DNA from: Citrobacter amalonaticus
GTDB taxonomy: Bacteria > Pseudomonadota > Gammaproteobacteria > Enterobacterales > Enterobacteriaceae
Length of the DNA: 64,000 nucleotides
Direction: 5' to 3'
Assembly (NCBI RefSeq): GCF_001559075.2
Contig: NZ_CP014015.2
Coordinates: 1,860,001-1,924,000 of the forward strand
The stretch's first letter is position 1, and each line of letters begins with the position of its first letter. Below the pieces are notes generated by a model that had not been told where the DNA came from, made no database searches, and saw nothing but the letters and a program-made list of their open reading frames with translations. The position numbers and the translations under genes are program-made. This document shows, piece after piece, positions 37,592-46,272 of the stretch.

Positions 37592-38929
37592 TTAGATGAT
37601 AAAGGAAAGCAGGAATGTGCAAGCCAGTGCAATGACCGAGGCGATAAATGTCGCGGTCGTATAGTATTTGAACGTCTCATTCAGGGTGGCGCCGCAGTAC
37701 TGCTTAACCAGCCAGAAGAGGGAGTCGGTAACGATTGTGCAGCCAATAGCACCGGAACCGATGGCAATAGCGATAATCTCCGGACTGACGTTGGGATAAA
37801 GCGGCAGCATCGGCGCGACAATCGCCGTGGCGCCCATCATCGCGACGGTGGCTGAACCGACCGCCGCGTGCAGAATCAGCGCCACCAGCCAGGCCAGCAG
37901 AATCGGGTGCATATCCATATTGGAGAGGATCACCGCCAGCGTATCTGCCAGACCGCTGCTCTTGAGGATGGCGTTGAACGCCCCGCCCGCCCCGATAATC
38001 AGCAGAATGTTGGCGATAGAACCAAAACCGTTTTCGGTATGGGTGAGCAGTGCGCTCATACCGATATGCTGGCGCAGACCGAGAATGTAATACGCCACGA
38101 AGACGGCGATAAACATCGCGGTGATCGGGTTACCGATAAATTCCAGCAGAGTGTACAGCGTGCTGCCTTTGGTCATGTTCAGTTCAGCCACGGTTTTCAC
38201 CAGCATCAAACCAATCGGCAGCAGGACGGTAAACAGCGTTGCGCCCAGCGACGGCAGCGTGCTTTCTTCGCGTACTTTGAGGTCCGCAAACTCAGCGGGA
38301 ACCGGTTTGAACGGCAGGCGATTACCGAGAAATTTCAAGAACAGCGGGCCGCCGATCAGCGATGCCATCAGGCCAACCAACAGGCCGTAGACGATCACCG
38401 AACCAATATCCGCGCCCAGTTTATTGGCGACAAACAGCGCCGCCGGGTGCGGTGGTACGACGCAGTGAACGGCCATCAGCGCGGTACACAGCGGGATGGC
38501 CAGTTTCAGCAGCGAGGTGTTGGTTTTTTTCGCGATGGAGAACGCCAGTGGAATTAACAGCACCACGCCAACTTCAACGAACAGCGTGATCCCGCAAATC
38601 AGCCCCACCAGCACCATAATGACGTCAGCAGAGAGCCAGCGACAGCGCTGGAGCGTTAAGCCGATGCGTTCTGCCGCGCCGGAAACCTCCATCATTTTGC
38701 CGAGAATTGTACCCAGACCGATGACGGCGGCGAGAAAGCCCAGCGTTCCGCCAATCCCGCTCTCAATGGCGTTGACCATATCCAGCGGCCCCATGCCCAT
38801 CATGGCTCCCACAAAGAAACTGGCGAGCAGCAGTGCCAGGAACGGGTGGAATTTGAATTTCACGATGGTCAATACAATTAACACAATGCTAATTAGCAGC
38901 GTGCTCACAACCCAGATTTGAGAGTGCAT
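37592..38929 (-). CDS. dsdX: D-serine transporter DsdX
   Basis: A 445-aa GntP-family proton symporter with about 12 helices, equal to E. coli DsdX. Features include HPFLALLLASFFVGAMMGMG at the N-terminus and GAGGAFNAILKSSGLADTL, a family motif. It imports D-serine and some other D-amino acids. It is the first gene of dsdXA, divergent from the activator dsdC. Confidence 0.96.
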   Translation of the reverse strand: MHSQIWVVSTLLISIVLIVLTIVKFKFHPFLALLLASFFVGAMMGMGPLDMVNAIESGIGGTLGFLAAVIGLGTILGKMMEVSGAAERIGLTLQRCRWLSADVIMVLVGLICGITLFVEVGVVLLIPLAFSIAKKTNTSLLKLAIPLCTALMAVHCVVPPHPAALFVANKLGADIGSVIVYGLLVGLMASLIGGPLFLKFLGNRLPFKPVPAEFADLKVREESTLPSLGATLFTVLLPIGLMLVKTVAELNMTKGSTLYTLLEFIGNPITAMFIAVFVAYYILGLRQHIGMSALLTHTENGFGSIANILLIIGAGGAFNAILKSSGLADTLAVILSNMDMHPILLAWLVALILHAAVGSATVAMMGATAIVAPMLPLYPNVSPEIIAIAIGSGAIGCTIVTDSLFWLVKQYCGATLNETFKYYTTATFIASVIALACTFLLSFII

Positions 38930-39159
38930 ATCTCACCTTGCCCTGTGATTAACCTGCTCCTATTGGACAAAAATTCGGCGTGGGCTGACAAACGATATAA
39001 ATCCTCGCTCACATGAATCAGATTGAATCAAAGAGGTGATTTACATCGAATATTCGCGTAATTTTGCGATATGGTTCACTCTCATTCATCTTTGTGCTGA
39101 TTTTTTCTGCGGTTTTTTTTACACTTCGCCGGACTGAAGCTGAAGTCACCGAGGTATCC

Positions 39160-40116
39160 ATGGAACCCCTTCGCGAAGTCAGAAACCATCTCCTCAACGG
39201 CTGGCAATTATCCAAACTGTACACGTTTGAAGTGGCCGCGCGGCATCAGTCGTTTGCGATGGCCGCAGACGAACTGTCGCTGAGTCCCAGCGCCATCAGC
39301 CACCGCATTAACCAACTGGAAGAAGAGTTGGGGATCCAGCTTTTCGTGCGTTCGCACCGCAAAGTGGAGCTTACCCATGAAGGTAAGCGGGTGTTCTGGG
39401 CGCTGAAATCGTCGCTGGATACGCTGAACCAGGAGATCCTCGATATCAAAAATCAGGAACTCTCCGGGACGCTGACCGTCTATTCTCGCCCGTCTATCGC
39501 GCAGTGCTGGCTGGTGCCCGCGCTGGGTGACTTCACCCGCCGCTATCCATCAATCTCGCTCACGATCTTAACCGGCAACGACAACGTAAACCTGCAGCGC
39601 GCCGGGGTCGATCTGGCGCTCTACTTTGACGATGCGCCGTCGGCCCAACTGGAACACCATTTCTTGATGGACGAAGCGATTCTCCCCGTTTGTAGCCCGG
39701 ATTATGCCCGGCGCTTTGATTTAATGGGTTCGCTGGTGAATTTGCCGCATTGCACGCTGTTGCATGACCGTCAGGCCTGGAGCAATGATTCAGGAACCGA
39801 TGAATGGCATAGCTGGGCGCAACATTTTGCAGTGAATTTGCCGACATCGTCCGGAATTGGCTTCGATCGTTCCGATTTAGCGGTGATTGCCGCCATGAAC
39901 CATATCGGCGTGGCGATGGGACGCAAACGGCTGGTACAGAAGCGACTCGAAAGCGGTGAGCTGGTCGCCCCGTTTGGCGAGATGGCGTTGACCTGTCATC
40001 AGCATTACTACATGACGACGCTACCCGGCAGGCAATGGCCGAAAATTGAAGCCTTTATCAGCTGGCTGCGTGAGCAGGCGAAGTCGTTTTCCCAAAGCGA
40101 AACTGCTACACGATAA
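39160..40116 (+). CDS. dsdC: LysR-type activator of dsdXA, DsdC
   Basis: A 318-aa LysR regulator that activates dsdXA with D-serine. The HTH is in FAMAADELSLSPSAISHRINQ (about residues 30-50), followed by the effector domain. The start ATG 39160 is six bases after GAGG and gives the family N-terminus MEPLREVRNHLLNGW. The longer in-frame ATG at 39064 would add a hydrophobic non-conserved stretch and is rejected. The 230-bp divergent region is AT-rich and should contain its sites. Confidence 0.94.
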   Translation: MEPLREVRNHLLNGWQLSKLYTFEVAARHQSFAMAADELSLSPSAISHRINQLEEELGIQLFVRSHRKVELTHEGKRVFWALKSSLDTLNQEILDIKNQELSGTLTVYSRPSIAQCWLVPALGDFTRRYPSISLTILTGNDNVNLQRAGVDLALYFDDAPSAQLEHHFLMDEAILPVCSPDYARRFDLMGSLVNLPHCTLLHDRQAWSNDSGTDEWHSWAQHFAVNLPTSSGIGFDRSDLAVIAAMNHIGVAMGRKRLVQKRLESGELVAPFGEMALTCHQHYYMTTLPGRQWPKIEAFISWLREQAKSFSQSETATR

Positions 40117-40172
40117 CGCAAAAAGCGTGCTAAATACGTGATAGTGCGCCTGCAACATTACTGAGGGTCATC

Positions 40173-41222
40173 GTGATTAAACCGCTCGTCTCGCTCTTCG
40201 TGTTGGTCAGTTTCGCTCTGGGGGCGGCGCAACCGCCGCTGACGGCGACACATTATGCGCAGCAGCTCGGTGTGGGGATGGACGTCGACTGGGCGCGTAC
40301 CGAACAAGGTATCCGGGAGTTTGACCCGCTGGTGGTGCGGGACTTCCACGCGAAAGGGATTACCCATGTACGCATTCGGGTGGCGGGAGAGCCCACCGAG
40401 GCGCGGCTTATTCATCTGCGCAAGCTGGTGGAAGCTTGCGAGCAGTATGGCGTCATTCCGATTATCGCCTACCAGGCCGATGAGTATAAAAATGATCCCA
40501 GTGCGAGCAACGAAAAAGAGGTGACCAACTGGTGGGTCGCGGTGGCGCACTATTTTGCTCACAGCGCGCCGCTGCTGGGGTTTGATCTGATTTACGAACC
40601 AGCCGGTAAGCTGAATCATAATCTGACCGCCCTGAACCGGGTGTATGACAAAACCATTCGCACTATCCATGCCATCGATCCGCAGCGGATGATTTTTGTT
40701 GCGCCACGTCTGCGCGCCGCGCCGGAAGATCTGCAGAATCTGCGACTGCCGCCGCAGAGCCAGAACTATGTCCTGGCGGAATGGCATATCTTCCCGTGGG
40801 GACCGGTGAAAAATAACGGTAAATACCCCTGGACGTCGGGGACGGCGACAGAGAAAGCGGCGATTCGCGCGCGCATCGCTACCGCCGTGCACTGGCAACA
40901 AAAAAGCGGACATGTCAGCTGGGTTGGTGGTTGGGCCACGGGAGAAACCAGTAAGAATCCCCCGTCCTCTTCACAGCTTGCCTTTGCCACGTTTATGGCC
41001 TGCGAATTGAAGAAAGCGAAAATTCCCTATGCAATCAACACCGATACGCAGTTCTACGATGGGGAAGAGGGGGCGTGGCGCCCCGCGCCCGAGCCGCTGT
41101 TAATGGCAATGATTGCGCCGGACTGCGAAACGCCCGGCCACACGGTTATTAAATCGCCTGCCCCTGGTGTGAAAAACGCGCCGCCAGCGGCAGCCAGCAC
41201 AGTAAAATCAGCAGCCCCATAA
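40173..41222 (+). CDS. Secreted GH5-like glycoside hydrolase
   Basis: A 349-aa protein with a signal peptide (MIKPLVSLFVLVSFALGAAQ) and a cellulase-type GH5 (TIM barrel) body. FHAKGITHVRIRV and FDLIYEPAGKL resemble GH5 beta-strands, with Glu of YEP as the likely acid/base (the usual preceding Asn is Tyr here). AEWHIFPWGP and VGGWATGE follow; the nucleophile could be the Glu of ATGE. Substrate and activity are uncertain. The last 24 residues (Ala/Pro/Ser/Lys-rich) are encoded opposite the end of emrD. It is not in K-12 at this locus. Confidence 0.78.
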   Translation: MIKPLVSLFVLVSFALGAAQPPLTATHYAQQLGVGMDVDWARTEQGIREFDPLVVRDFHAKGITHVRIRVAGEPTEARLIHLRKLVEACEQYGVIPIIAYQADEYKNDPSASNEKEVTNWWVAVAHYFAHSAPLLGFDLIYEPAGKLNHNLTALNRVYDKTIRTIHAIDPQRMIFVAPRLRAAPEDLQNLRLPPQSQNYVLAEWHIFPWGPVKNNGKYPWTSGTATEKAAIRARIATAVHWQQKSGHVSWVGGWATGETSKNPPSSSQLAFATFMACELKKAKIPYAINTDTQFYDGEEGAWRPAPEPLLMAMIAPDCETPGHTVIKSPAPGVKNAPPAAASTVKSAAP

Positions 41223-42333
41223 GCGTCATCAACAGGCCGAGACTGCCCTGCCCGGTTTGCGGCAGCATCGCAGAAAGCCATGCCAGTACGCCGGAGCCGA
41301 TGTTTTGCAGACCGCCGACCAGCGCGCCTGCCGTACCGGCGAGGAACGGGAATGGCTCCATTGCGCCGCTGGTTGCCAGCGGGAACAGCATCCCGGCGCC
41401 GAAGAAGAACAACGCGGCGGGGATCAGCAGCGTCCAGACGTTCATCACGCCAAACCAGCCGGGGATCCACATCATCAGCCCTGCCAGCAGGCAACTCACC
41501 ACCGACTGCCACATTAGCGTGGAGAAGCGCTTATTCGGGCGACCGGCAAACCATGCGCCGAAAAACGCCGCCGGGATCGGCAGGATAAACAGGATGCTCA
41601 CCACCATACTGCTCAGCCCTAACACCGCGCCCATCAGCACGCCGGAACACGCTTCGAACACCGCGATGCCCGCCAGTCCGCCAATCAACATCAGCAGGTA
41701 GCAGTTAAACGCGCTGTGACCAAACAAGGTTTTATAGCTGGCAATCAACCGCGTGCGCGGCGCGCCGGTAGGACGCGTTTCCGGCATCCAGCGTGCCATG
41801 CTGAAGGTGACGCCCGCACAGAGCACGAGCAGGAAAACGTAACAGGCGCGCCAGTTCCACATCGTATCCAGCAGCCCGCCAATCAGCGGAGCCAGTAGCG
41901 GACTGACCAGGATGCCCATATTCAGCATGCTGTTAGCGTGGCGCAGCTGTGTGCCTTCGTACAGATCGCGCGGTAAGGTTCGTGCCATTACCCCGCCGAC
42001 GCCGGTCCCCATTCCTTGCAATGCACTGGCGGCGATCAGTACCGTCAGGCTGTGAGTCGTCATCGCGACCAGCGTGGCAAGCATGAAAATCGACATCCCG
42101 ACGAGGATCACCGGGCGGCGTCCGACGCGGTCGGACAGCGGGCCATAAAACAGTTGCGATACGCCATAGGTCAGCAGATAGGCTGCCATCACGCTTTGCA
42201 CGGCCCCTTCGCGGACGTTTAGCTCGCGTGCCATGTCGGCAATGGCAGGGATATAAATGGTTTGCGCCATCTGACCCACAGCCACAAGTAATACCAACAT
42301 CAACAACAAATTGACGTTTCTCTGCCTTTTCAT
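41149..42333 (-). CDS. emrD: Multidrug efflux MFS transporter EmrD
   Basis: A 394-aa, 12-helix MFS drug:H+ antiporter, the same length as E. coli EmrD, whose structure is known and which exports amphipathic uncouplers. The loop 2-3 motif is GPLSDRVGRRPVILVG. The 3' 74 bp overlap the convergent hydrolase gene, and no terminator lies between them. Confidence 0.96.
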   Translation of the reverse strand: MKRQRNVNLLLMLVLLVAVGQMAQTIYIPAIADMARELNVREGAVQSVMAAYLLTYGVSQLFYGPLSDRVGRRPVILVGMSIFMLATLVAMTTHSLTVLIAASALQGMGTGVGGVMARTLPRDLYEGTQLRHANSMLNMGILVSPLLAPLIGGLLDTMWNWRACYVFLLVLCAGVTFSMARWMPETRPTGAPRTRLIASYKTLFGHSAFNCYLLMLIGGLAGIAVFEACSGVLMGAVLGLSSMVVSILFILPIPAAFFGAWFAGRPNKRFSTLMWQSVVSCLLAGLMMWIPGWFGVMNVWTLLIPAALFFFGAGMLFPLATSGAMEPFPFLAGTAGALVGGLQNIGSGVLAWLSAMLPQTGQGSLGLLMTLMGLLILLCWLPLAARFSHQGQAI

Positions 42334-42474
42334 TTCGCTGAATACTTTTCAAAAAGAGAAAAAATAAGAATAAGGTGCTGCACATTCCCATAAATGCGGG
42401 TGAAATCTACCACACTGAAAAAAGAAGGCCAGATGGCGGGCGGGAATGGAAAGGGACTGAACGGCAGGATATGT

Positions 42475-42502
42475 AAACAAAAAGCGGCAACAAATGTTGC
42501 CG
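42475..42502 (-). terminator. Terminator after the DMT transporter gene
   Basis: CGGCAACA (42485-42492) pairs perfectly with TGTTGCCG (42495-42502) and is followed on the minus strand by CTTTTTGTTT. It isolates the upstream transporter gene from emrD. Confidence 0.8.
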
Positions 42503-42512
42503 AGTGTGTATT

Positions 42513-43346
42513 CTAGGACAGGCGTAACAGAATGGCGCCAGCGGCAATCCCGCCAGCAGCCACCAGGCGCAACCCCGCCACTCGTTCCTTCAGCAGCAGC
42601 CAGGCAATCAGCGCACCAAACAGGATTGAGGTTTCACGCAGTGCAGCGACGACCGCCAGCGGCGCGAGAGTCATGGCCCAGAGCGCCAGTCCGTAGGAAC
42701 CCATGGTAGCAATGCCGCCAAAAATCCCCTTCTTCCAGTGCTGCGTCAAATAGCGCAATGCCTCACGGCGACGGGCCATCATCGCCCATCCCAGCAGGCA
42801 GGATCCGTTCAAAAAGAAGGTCCAGAGCGTGTATCCCAGTGCGGTTTCCGAGAGCCTGACGCCAGTGCCGTCGACCAGCGTATACCCGGCGATGAAACAG
42901 GCGTTAATCAGGGCGAGCACAATACCTTGCTGCGAACGAGCCCGGCCGTTAAAGGCCATACCGAGGATGGCGGCGCAGATCACCGCGATACCCGTCCATG
43001 CCAGTGCGGACAGGCTGTCGCCAAGAAACAATACGCTGATGACGGCCACCAGCAGCGGCGCTGTCCCGCGCATCAGCGGGTAGGTCTGACTCATATCGGA
43101 AACGGTATACGTTCTGGCAACCAGTACGGTGTAGACCACCTGTAATGCGGTCGAGGCCGCTAAAAACGGGATGCTGGCGGTTGAGGGGTGTGGCGCAAAG
43201 GGCAGGCAAAGGAGCGCCATAATGGCGGCGGAACCGCTGACGCTGATGGCGGCGTAGAGCTTGTCGTTTCCGGCTTTCACAATGGCGTTCCAGCTGGCGT
43301 GCAGCAGTGCGGCGAACAGCAAAATGCAGAAAACGGAAAGGGTCAT
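42513..43346 (-). CDS. EamA/DMT-family transporter
   Basis: A 277-aa membrane protein with ten hydrophobic segments in two EamA halves (about 1-135 and 145-277), the drug/metabolite transporter layout. Blocks such as TYPLMRGTAPLLVAVISVLF and AALRETSILFGALIAWLLLKE are typical of the second helix of each half. Substrate unknown. It is absent from K-12 at this site. It lies between emrD and tisB on the minus strand, with its own terminator. Confidence 0.85.
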   Translation of the reverse strand: MTLSVFCILLFAALLHASWNAIVKAGNDKLYAAISVSGSAAIMALLCLPFAPHPSTASIPFLAASTALQVVYTVLVARTYTVSDMSQTYPLMRGTAPLLVAVISVLFLGDSLSALAWTGIAVICAAILGMAFNGRARSQQGIVLALINACFIAGYTLVDGTGVRLSETALGYTLWTFFLNGSCLLGWAMMARRREALRYLTQHWKKGIFGGIATMGSYGLALWAMTLAPLAVVAALRETSILFGALIAWLLLKERVAGLRLVAAGGIAAGAILLRLS

Positions 43347-43414
43347 AGCTCAGGCGTCATCAGGGAATGTCATAAAAACGTAACATATCATCGCCACACA
43401 AGCATCTGCGATGT

Positions 43415-43444
43415 AAAAGGGGAGCGGCTGCCCGCTCCCCTTTG
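43415..43444 (-). terminator. tisB transcript terminator
   Basis: AAAGGGGAGCGG (about 43416-43427) pairs with CCGCTCCCCTTT (43432-43443). The stem has mainly G-C pairs and ends in T on the minus strand. It lies 20 bp past the tisB stop. Confidence 0.8.
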
Positions 43445-43462
43445 GTGCGACTTGAATCTGAA

Positions 43463-43552
43463 TTACTTCAGGTATTTCAGAACAGCATCAAGAAGTTGCA
43501 TGGCTGCAACGATGAGTTTCAGGATAAGAATAGCGATATCCACGAGGCTCAT
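43463..43552 (-). CDS. tisB: SOS-induced membrane toxin TisB
   Basis: A 29-codon frame from the ATG at 43552 to the TAA at 43463. It encodes MSLVDIAILILKLIV followed by AAMQLLDAVLKYLK, differing from E. coli TisB only at residues 2 and 18 as I recall. It is a single amphipathic helix with charged residues on one face that inserts in the inner membrane, collapses the proton gradient and promotes persistence after DNA damage. It is preceded by AAAAGGAGAC. The toxin sits behind a long leader, a LexA-controlled promoter and the antisense RNA IstR. Confidence 0.96.
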   Translation of the reverse strand: MSLVDIAILILKLIVAAMQLLDAVLKYLK

Positions 43553-43620
43553 ACGCGTCTCCTTTTGGCAAAGGAGCACGGTGCTGACGTACCTTTCCGC
43601 CGCCTGTTACCAGCACCTAC

Positions 43621-43641
43621 GTTGACATAACACAGTGTGCT
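43621..43641 (-). promoter_or_regulatory. IstR target in the tisB mRNA leader
   Basis: The plus strand here is identical over 21 bases to the 5' end of IstR (43870-43890; both read GTTGACATAACACAGTGTGC plus T). The minus-strand tisB mRNA is therefore perfectly complementary to IstR. In E. coli this pairing blocks a ribosome standby site about 100 nt ahead of tisB. Confidence 0.88.
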
Positions 43642-43742
43642 CACCGGGGGGGTTAAGGCGCTGACGGCACCACCCGTTTCAGCCAGGACTTTGTTGCGCC
43701 GGTTTACGATGCGGCCCCACCTAACACATTGCGTACGGAGAT

Positions 43743-43774
43743 ATTATAGATAAATACTGTATGAATGAACAGGT
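43743..43774 (-). promoter_or_regulatory. LexA box and tisB promoter
   Basis: TACTGTATGAATGAACAGGT at 43755-43774 contains CTGT-N8-ACAG, the LexA consensus. It overlaps the promoter of the tisB transcript, whose -10 (TATAAT on the minus strand) is 43743-43748 at 17-bp spacing from a TGTTCA -35. LexA cleavage after DNA damage would start tisB transcription; a longer IstR transcript on the plus strand could also start near here. Confidence 0.88.
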
Positions 43775-43869
43775 ATTTGTGGACAGTACCGAACTTCTGA
43801 TCCATACTCAAAAGCGTCAAAATCCGTGCTGAAATTGCGTGTTCTTCGTAGAACGCGTATACTTTTGCT

Positions 43870-43944
43870 GTTGACATAACACAGTGTGCTTTGCGGCAAC
43901 CAACCGCATAACGCTGAAAAAACCTCGCTCCGGCGGGTTTTTTT
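43870..43944 (+). ncRNA. istR: IstR-1 antisense RNA (antitoxin)
   Basis: A 75-nt sRNA inferred from its 5' sequence GTTGACATAACACAGTGTGC, its 3' terminator (AACCTCGCTCCGGCGGGTT then T7) and synteny with E. coli istR. Its promoter fits: -35 TTGCGT (43835-43840), 17-bp spacer, -10 TATACT (43858-43863), start G at 43870. It pairs with the tisB leader over 21 nt and keeps the toxin off during normal growth. The middle (ACCGCATAACGC) differs from K-12 while the pairing segment is kept. Confidence 0.9.
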
Positions 43945-44076
43945 GTTTTGGGCGTTTTTTCCTGGCAAAACGTGATCGTCGGCGCATTTTTACGCAGATG
44001 AAAATTTTTCCGTTGTCAGGTTATGAAAGCTGTGCTTGTATAAATCCTGTTAATCATTAAACAGACAAGGTCCCTA

Positions 44077-44175
44077 ATGAACCCTTCCATGCTGACGTCG
44101 ACCCTACTAAACACTGCGCCATCTCGCGCAGCGGTCGTCGTGCGTGTGGTGGTGGTCGTCGGCAATGCGCCGTAG
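44077..44175 (+). CDS. ivbL: ilvB operon leader peptide IvbL
   Basis: A 32-codon frame beginning MNPSMLTSTLLNTAPS and ending VVVRVVVVVGNAP. The C-terminal half is rich in valine, with leucines before it, the amino acids that control ilvBN by attenuation. E. coli IvbL is also 32 aa and ends the same. An attenuator follows 23 bp later. Confidence 0.95.
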   Translation: MNPSMLTSTLLNTAPSRAAVVVRVVVVVGNAP

Positions 44176-44198
44176 GGTCCGGAACAACACACGATTCC

Positions 44199-44232
44199 AA
44201 AACCCCGCCGGCGCAAACCGGGCGGGGTTTTT
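44199..44232 (+). terminator. ilvB attenuator
   Basis: AAACCCCGCC (about 44200-44209) pairs with GGCGGGGTTT (44221-44230) and is followed by T. It would terminate the leader RNA when valine and leucine tRNAs are charged. Confidence 0.88.
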
Positions 44233-44282
44233 CGTTTAAGAGACCTGCCCGGAGCGTCGGCCCAGAACAAAAGGACTGGAGC

Positions 44283-45977
44283 ATGGCAAGTTCGGGCACA
44301 ACATCAACACCCCAGCGTACGCGTTTTACGGGCGCTGAATTCATCGTTCATTTTCTGGAACGTCAGGGCATTAAGATTGTCACTGGGATCCCGGGCGGAT
44401 CGATTCTCCCCGTCTATGATGCCTTAAGTCAGAGCACGCAAATCCGCCATATTCTGGCGCGCCACGAGCAGGGTGCGGGGTTCATTGCGCAGGGCATGGC
44501 GCGAACCGACGGCAAACCGGCGGTGTGCATGGCCTGTAGCGGGCCGGGCGCGACCAATCTGGTGACCGCTATCGCCGATGCGCGCCTGGATTCTATCCCT
44601 ATGGTGTGTATCACTGGGCAGGTTCCGGCCTCCATGATCGGCACCGACGCCTTCCAGGAAGTGGACACCTACGGCATCTCTATCCCCATCACAAAACATA
44701 ACTATCTGGTCAGACATATCGATGAACTCCCGCAGGTGATGAGCGACGCATTTCGTCTTGCTCAGTCCGGACGTCCTGGCCCGGTGTGGATAGACATACC
44801 TAAGGATATCCAGATGGCGATTCTCGAGATTGACGAGATGCCAGAACCGGCACAGAAAATGGCAACGCCGGAATTTAGCGCAGACAGCATTCGTGAAGCT
44901 GCCGCAATGATTAACGCTGCACAGCGCCCGGTGCTGTACCTCGGCGGTGGGGTGATTAATGCGCCGCAGCGGGTGCGTGAACTGGCGGAAAAGGCGCAGT
45001 TGCCCACCACCATGACGTTGATGGCGCTGGGAATGCTGCCGAAGGCGCATCCGCTGTCGTTAGGCATGTTAGGGATGCACGGTGCGCGCAGCACCAACTT
45101 CATCCTGCAAGAGGCGGATCTGCTGATCGTGCTGGGCGCGCGTTTTGATGATCGGGCGATAGGCAAAACCGAGCAGTTCTGCCCGAATGCCAAAATCATC
45201 CACGTCGATATCGACCGCGCGGAACTGGGCAAAATCAAGCAGCCGCACATCGCTATTCAGGCTGATGTGGATGACGTGCTGACCCAGTTGATTCCGCAAA
45301 TTGACGCGAACCCGCGCGCAGACTGGCACCAGTTGGTCAGCGATTTGCAACGTGAGTTCCCGTGCGCCATCCCGCAAGAACGCGGCCCGCTGTGTCACTA
45401 CGGCCTGATCAATGCGGTGGCGGCCTGTGTGGACGATAACGCGATTATCACGACTGACGTGGGCCAGCATCAGATGTGGGCGGCGCAGGCTTATCCGCTG
45501 AACCGTCCTCGCCAGTGGCTGACCTCGGGCGGGCTGGGTACGATGGGATTTGGTCTGCCGGCGGCAATTGGCGCGGCGCTGGCGAACCCGGATAAGAAAG
45601 TGCTGTGTTTCTCCGGCGACGGCAGTCTGATGATGAACATTCAGGAGATGGCAACCGCCAGCGAAAACCAGCTGGATGTGAAAATCATCCTGATGAATAA
45701 CGAAGCGCTGGGGCTGGTGCATCAGCAGCAGAGTCTGTTCTACAAGCAGGGCGTTTTTGCTGCGACGTATCCGGGAACCATCAACTTTATGCAGATTGCC
45801 GCCGGGTTTGGTTTACATACCTGCGATCTGAATAACGAAGCGGACCCGCAGGCGGCCCTGCAGGAGATCATCAGTCGGCCGGGACCGGCGCTGATCCATG
45901 TCCGCATTGATGCGGAAGAAAAAGTGTATCCAATGGTACCGCCAGGCGCGGCAAATACTGAGATGGTGGGGGAATAA
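44283..45977 (+). CDS. ilvB: Acetolactate synthase I large subunit
   Basis: A 564-aa ThDP enzyme that joins two pyruvates to acetolactate (valine/leucine route) or pyruvate and 2-oxobutyrate (isoleucine route). Glu in ILARHEQGAGFIAQ activates ThDP; FAD and pyrimidine domains follow, and GDGSLMMNIQEMATASENQ is the Mg-ThDP motif near residue 440. E. coli IlvB is 562 aa, with two fewer residues near the N-terminus (STPQ segment). The small subunit gene ilvN begins 3 bp later. Confidence 0.97.
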   Translation: MASSGTTSTPQRTRFTGAEFIVHFLERQGIKIVTGIPGGSILPVYDALSQSTQIRHILARHEQGAGFIAQGMARTDGKPAVCMACSGPGATNLVTAIADARLDSIPMVCITGQVPASMIGTDAFQEVDTYGISIPITKHNYLVRHIDELPQVMSDAFRLAQSGRPGPVWIDIPKDIQMAILEIDEMPEPAQKMATPEFSADSIREAAAMINAAQRPVLYLGGGVINAPQRVRELAEKAQLPTTMTLMALGMLPKAHPLSLGMLGMHGARSTNFILQEADLLIVLGARFDDRAIGKTEQFCPNAKIIHVDIDRAELGKIKQPHIAIQADVDDVLTQLIPQIDANPRADWHQLVSDLQREFPCAIPQERGPLCHYGLINAVAACVDDNAIITTDVGQHQMWAAQAYPLNRPRQWLTSGGLGTMGFGLPAAIGAALANPDKKVLCFSGDGSLMMNIQEMATASENQLDVKIILMNNEALGLVHQQQSLFYKQGVFAATYPGTINFMQIAAGFGLHTCDLNNEADPQAALQEIISRPGPALIHVRIDAEEKVYPMVPPGAANTEMVGE

Positions 45978-45980
45978 GCC

Positions 45981-46271
45981 ATGCAGAAACAATCACATGA
46001 GAACGTCATTCTGGAACTCACCGTCCGCAACCACCCAGGCGTTATGACCCACGTCTGCGGGCTATTCGCCCGCCGTGCATTTAACGTCGAGGGCATCCTC
46101 TGTCTGCCGATTCAGAGCAGCGACCAGAGCCGCATCTGGCTACTGGTCAACGACGATCAGCGTCTGGAGCAGATGATTAGCCAAATCGATAAGCTGGAAG
46201 ATGTGGTGAAAGTGGTGCGTAACCAGTCAGACCCGACGATGTTCAACAAAATTGCCGTATTCTTTGAGTAA
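45981..46271 (+). CDS. ilvN: Acetolactate synthase I small subunit
   Basis: A 96-aa ACT-domain regulator that binds valine and activates IlvB; E. coli IlvN has the same length. The block ILELTVRNHPGVMTHVCGLF is the ACT fold start with the valine-loop glycine. It ends 1 bp before the deoQ stop on the other strand, with no terminator visible between them. Confidence 0.97.
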   Translation: MQKQSHENVILELTVRNHPGVMTHVCGLFARRAFNVEGILCLPIQSSDQSRIWLLVNDDQRLEQMISQIDKLEDVVKVVRNQSDPTMFNKIAVFFE

Positions 46272-46272
46272 C

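Noticed and set aside
39064..39159. Upstream ATG that would lengthen DsdC by 32 residues
   Set aside because: The extra residues are hydrophobic and unlike homologues, and GAGG precedes the ATG at 39160.
43744..43968. 74-codon minus-strand frame over istR and the LexA box
   Set aside because: It overlaps the sRNA and promoter elements and lacks homology or a ribosome site.
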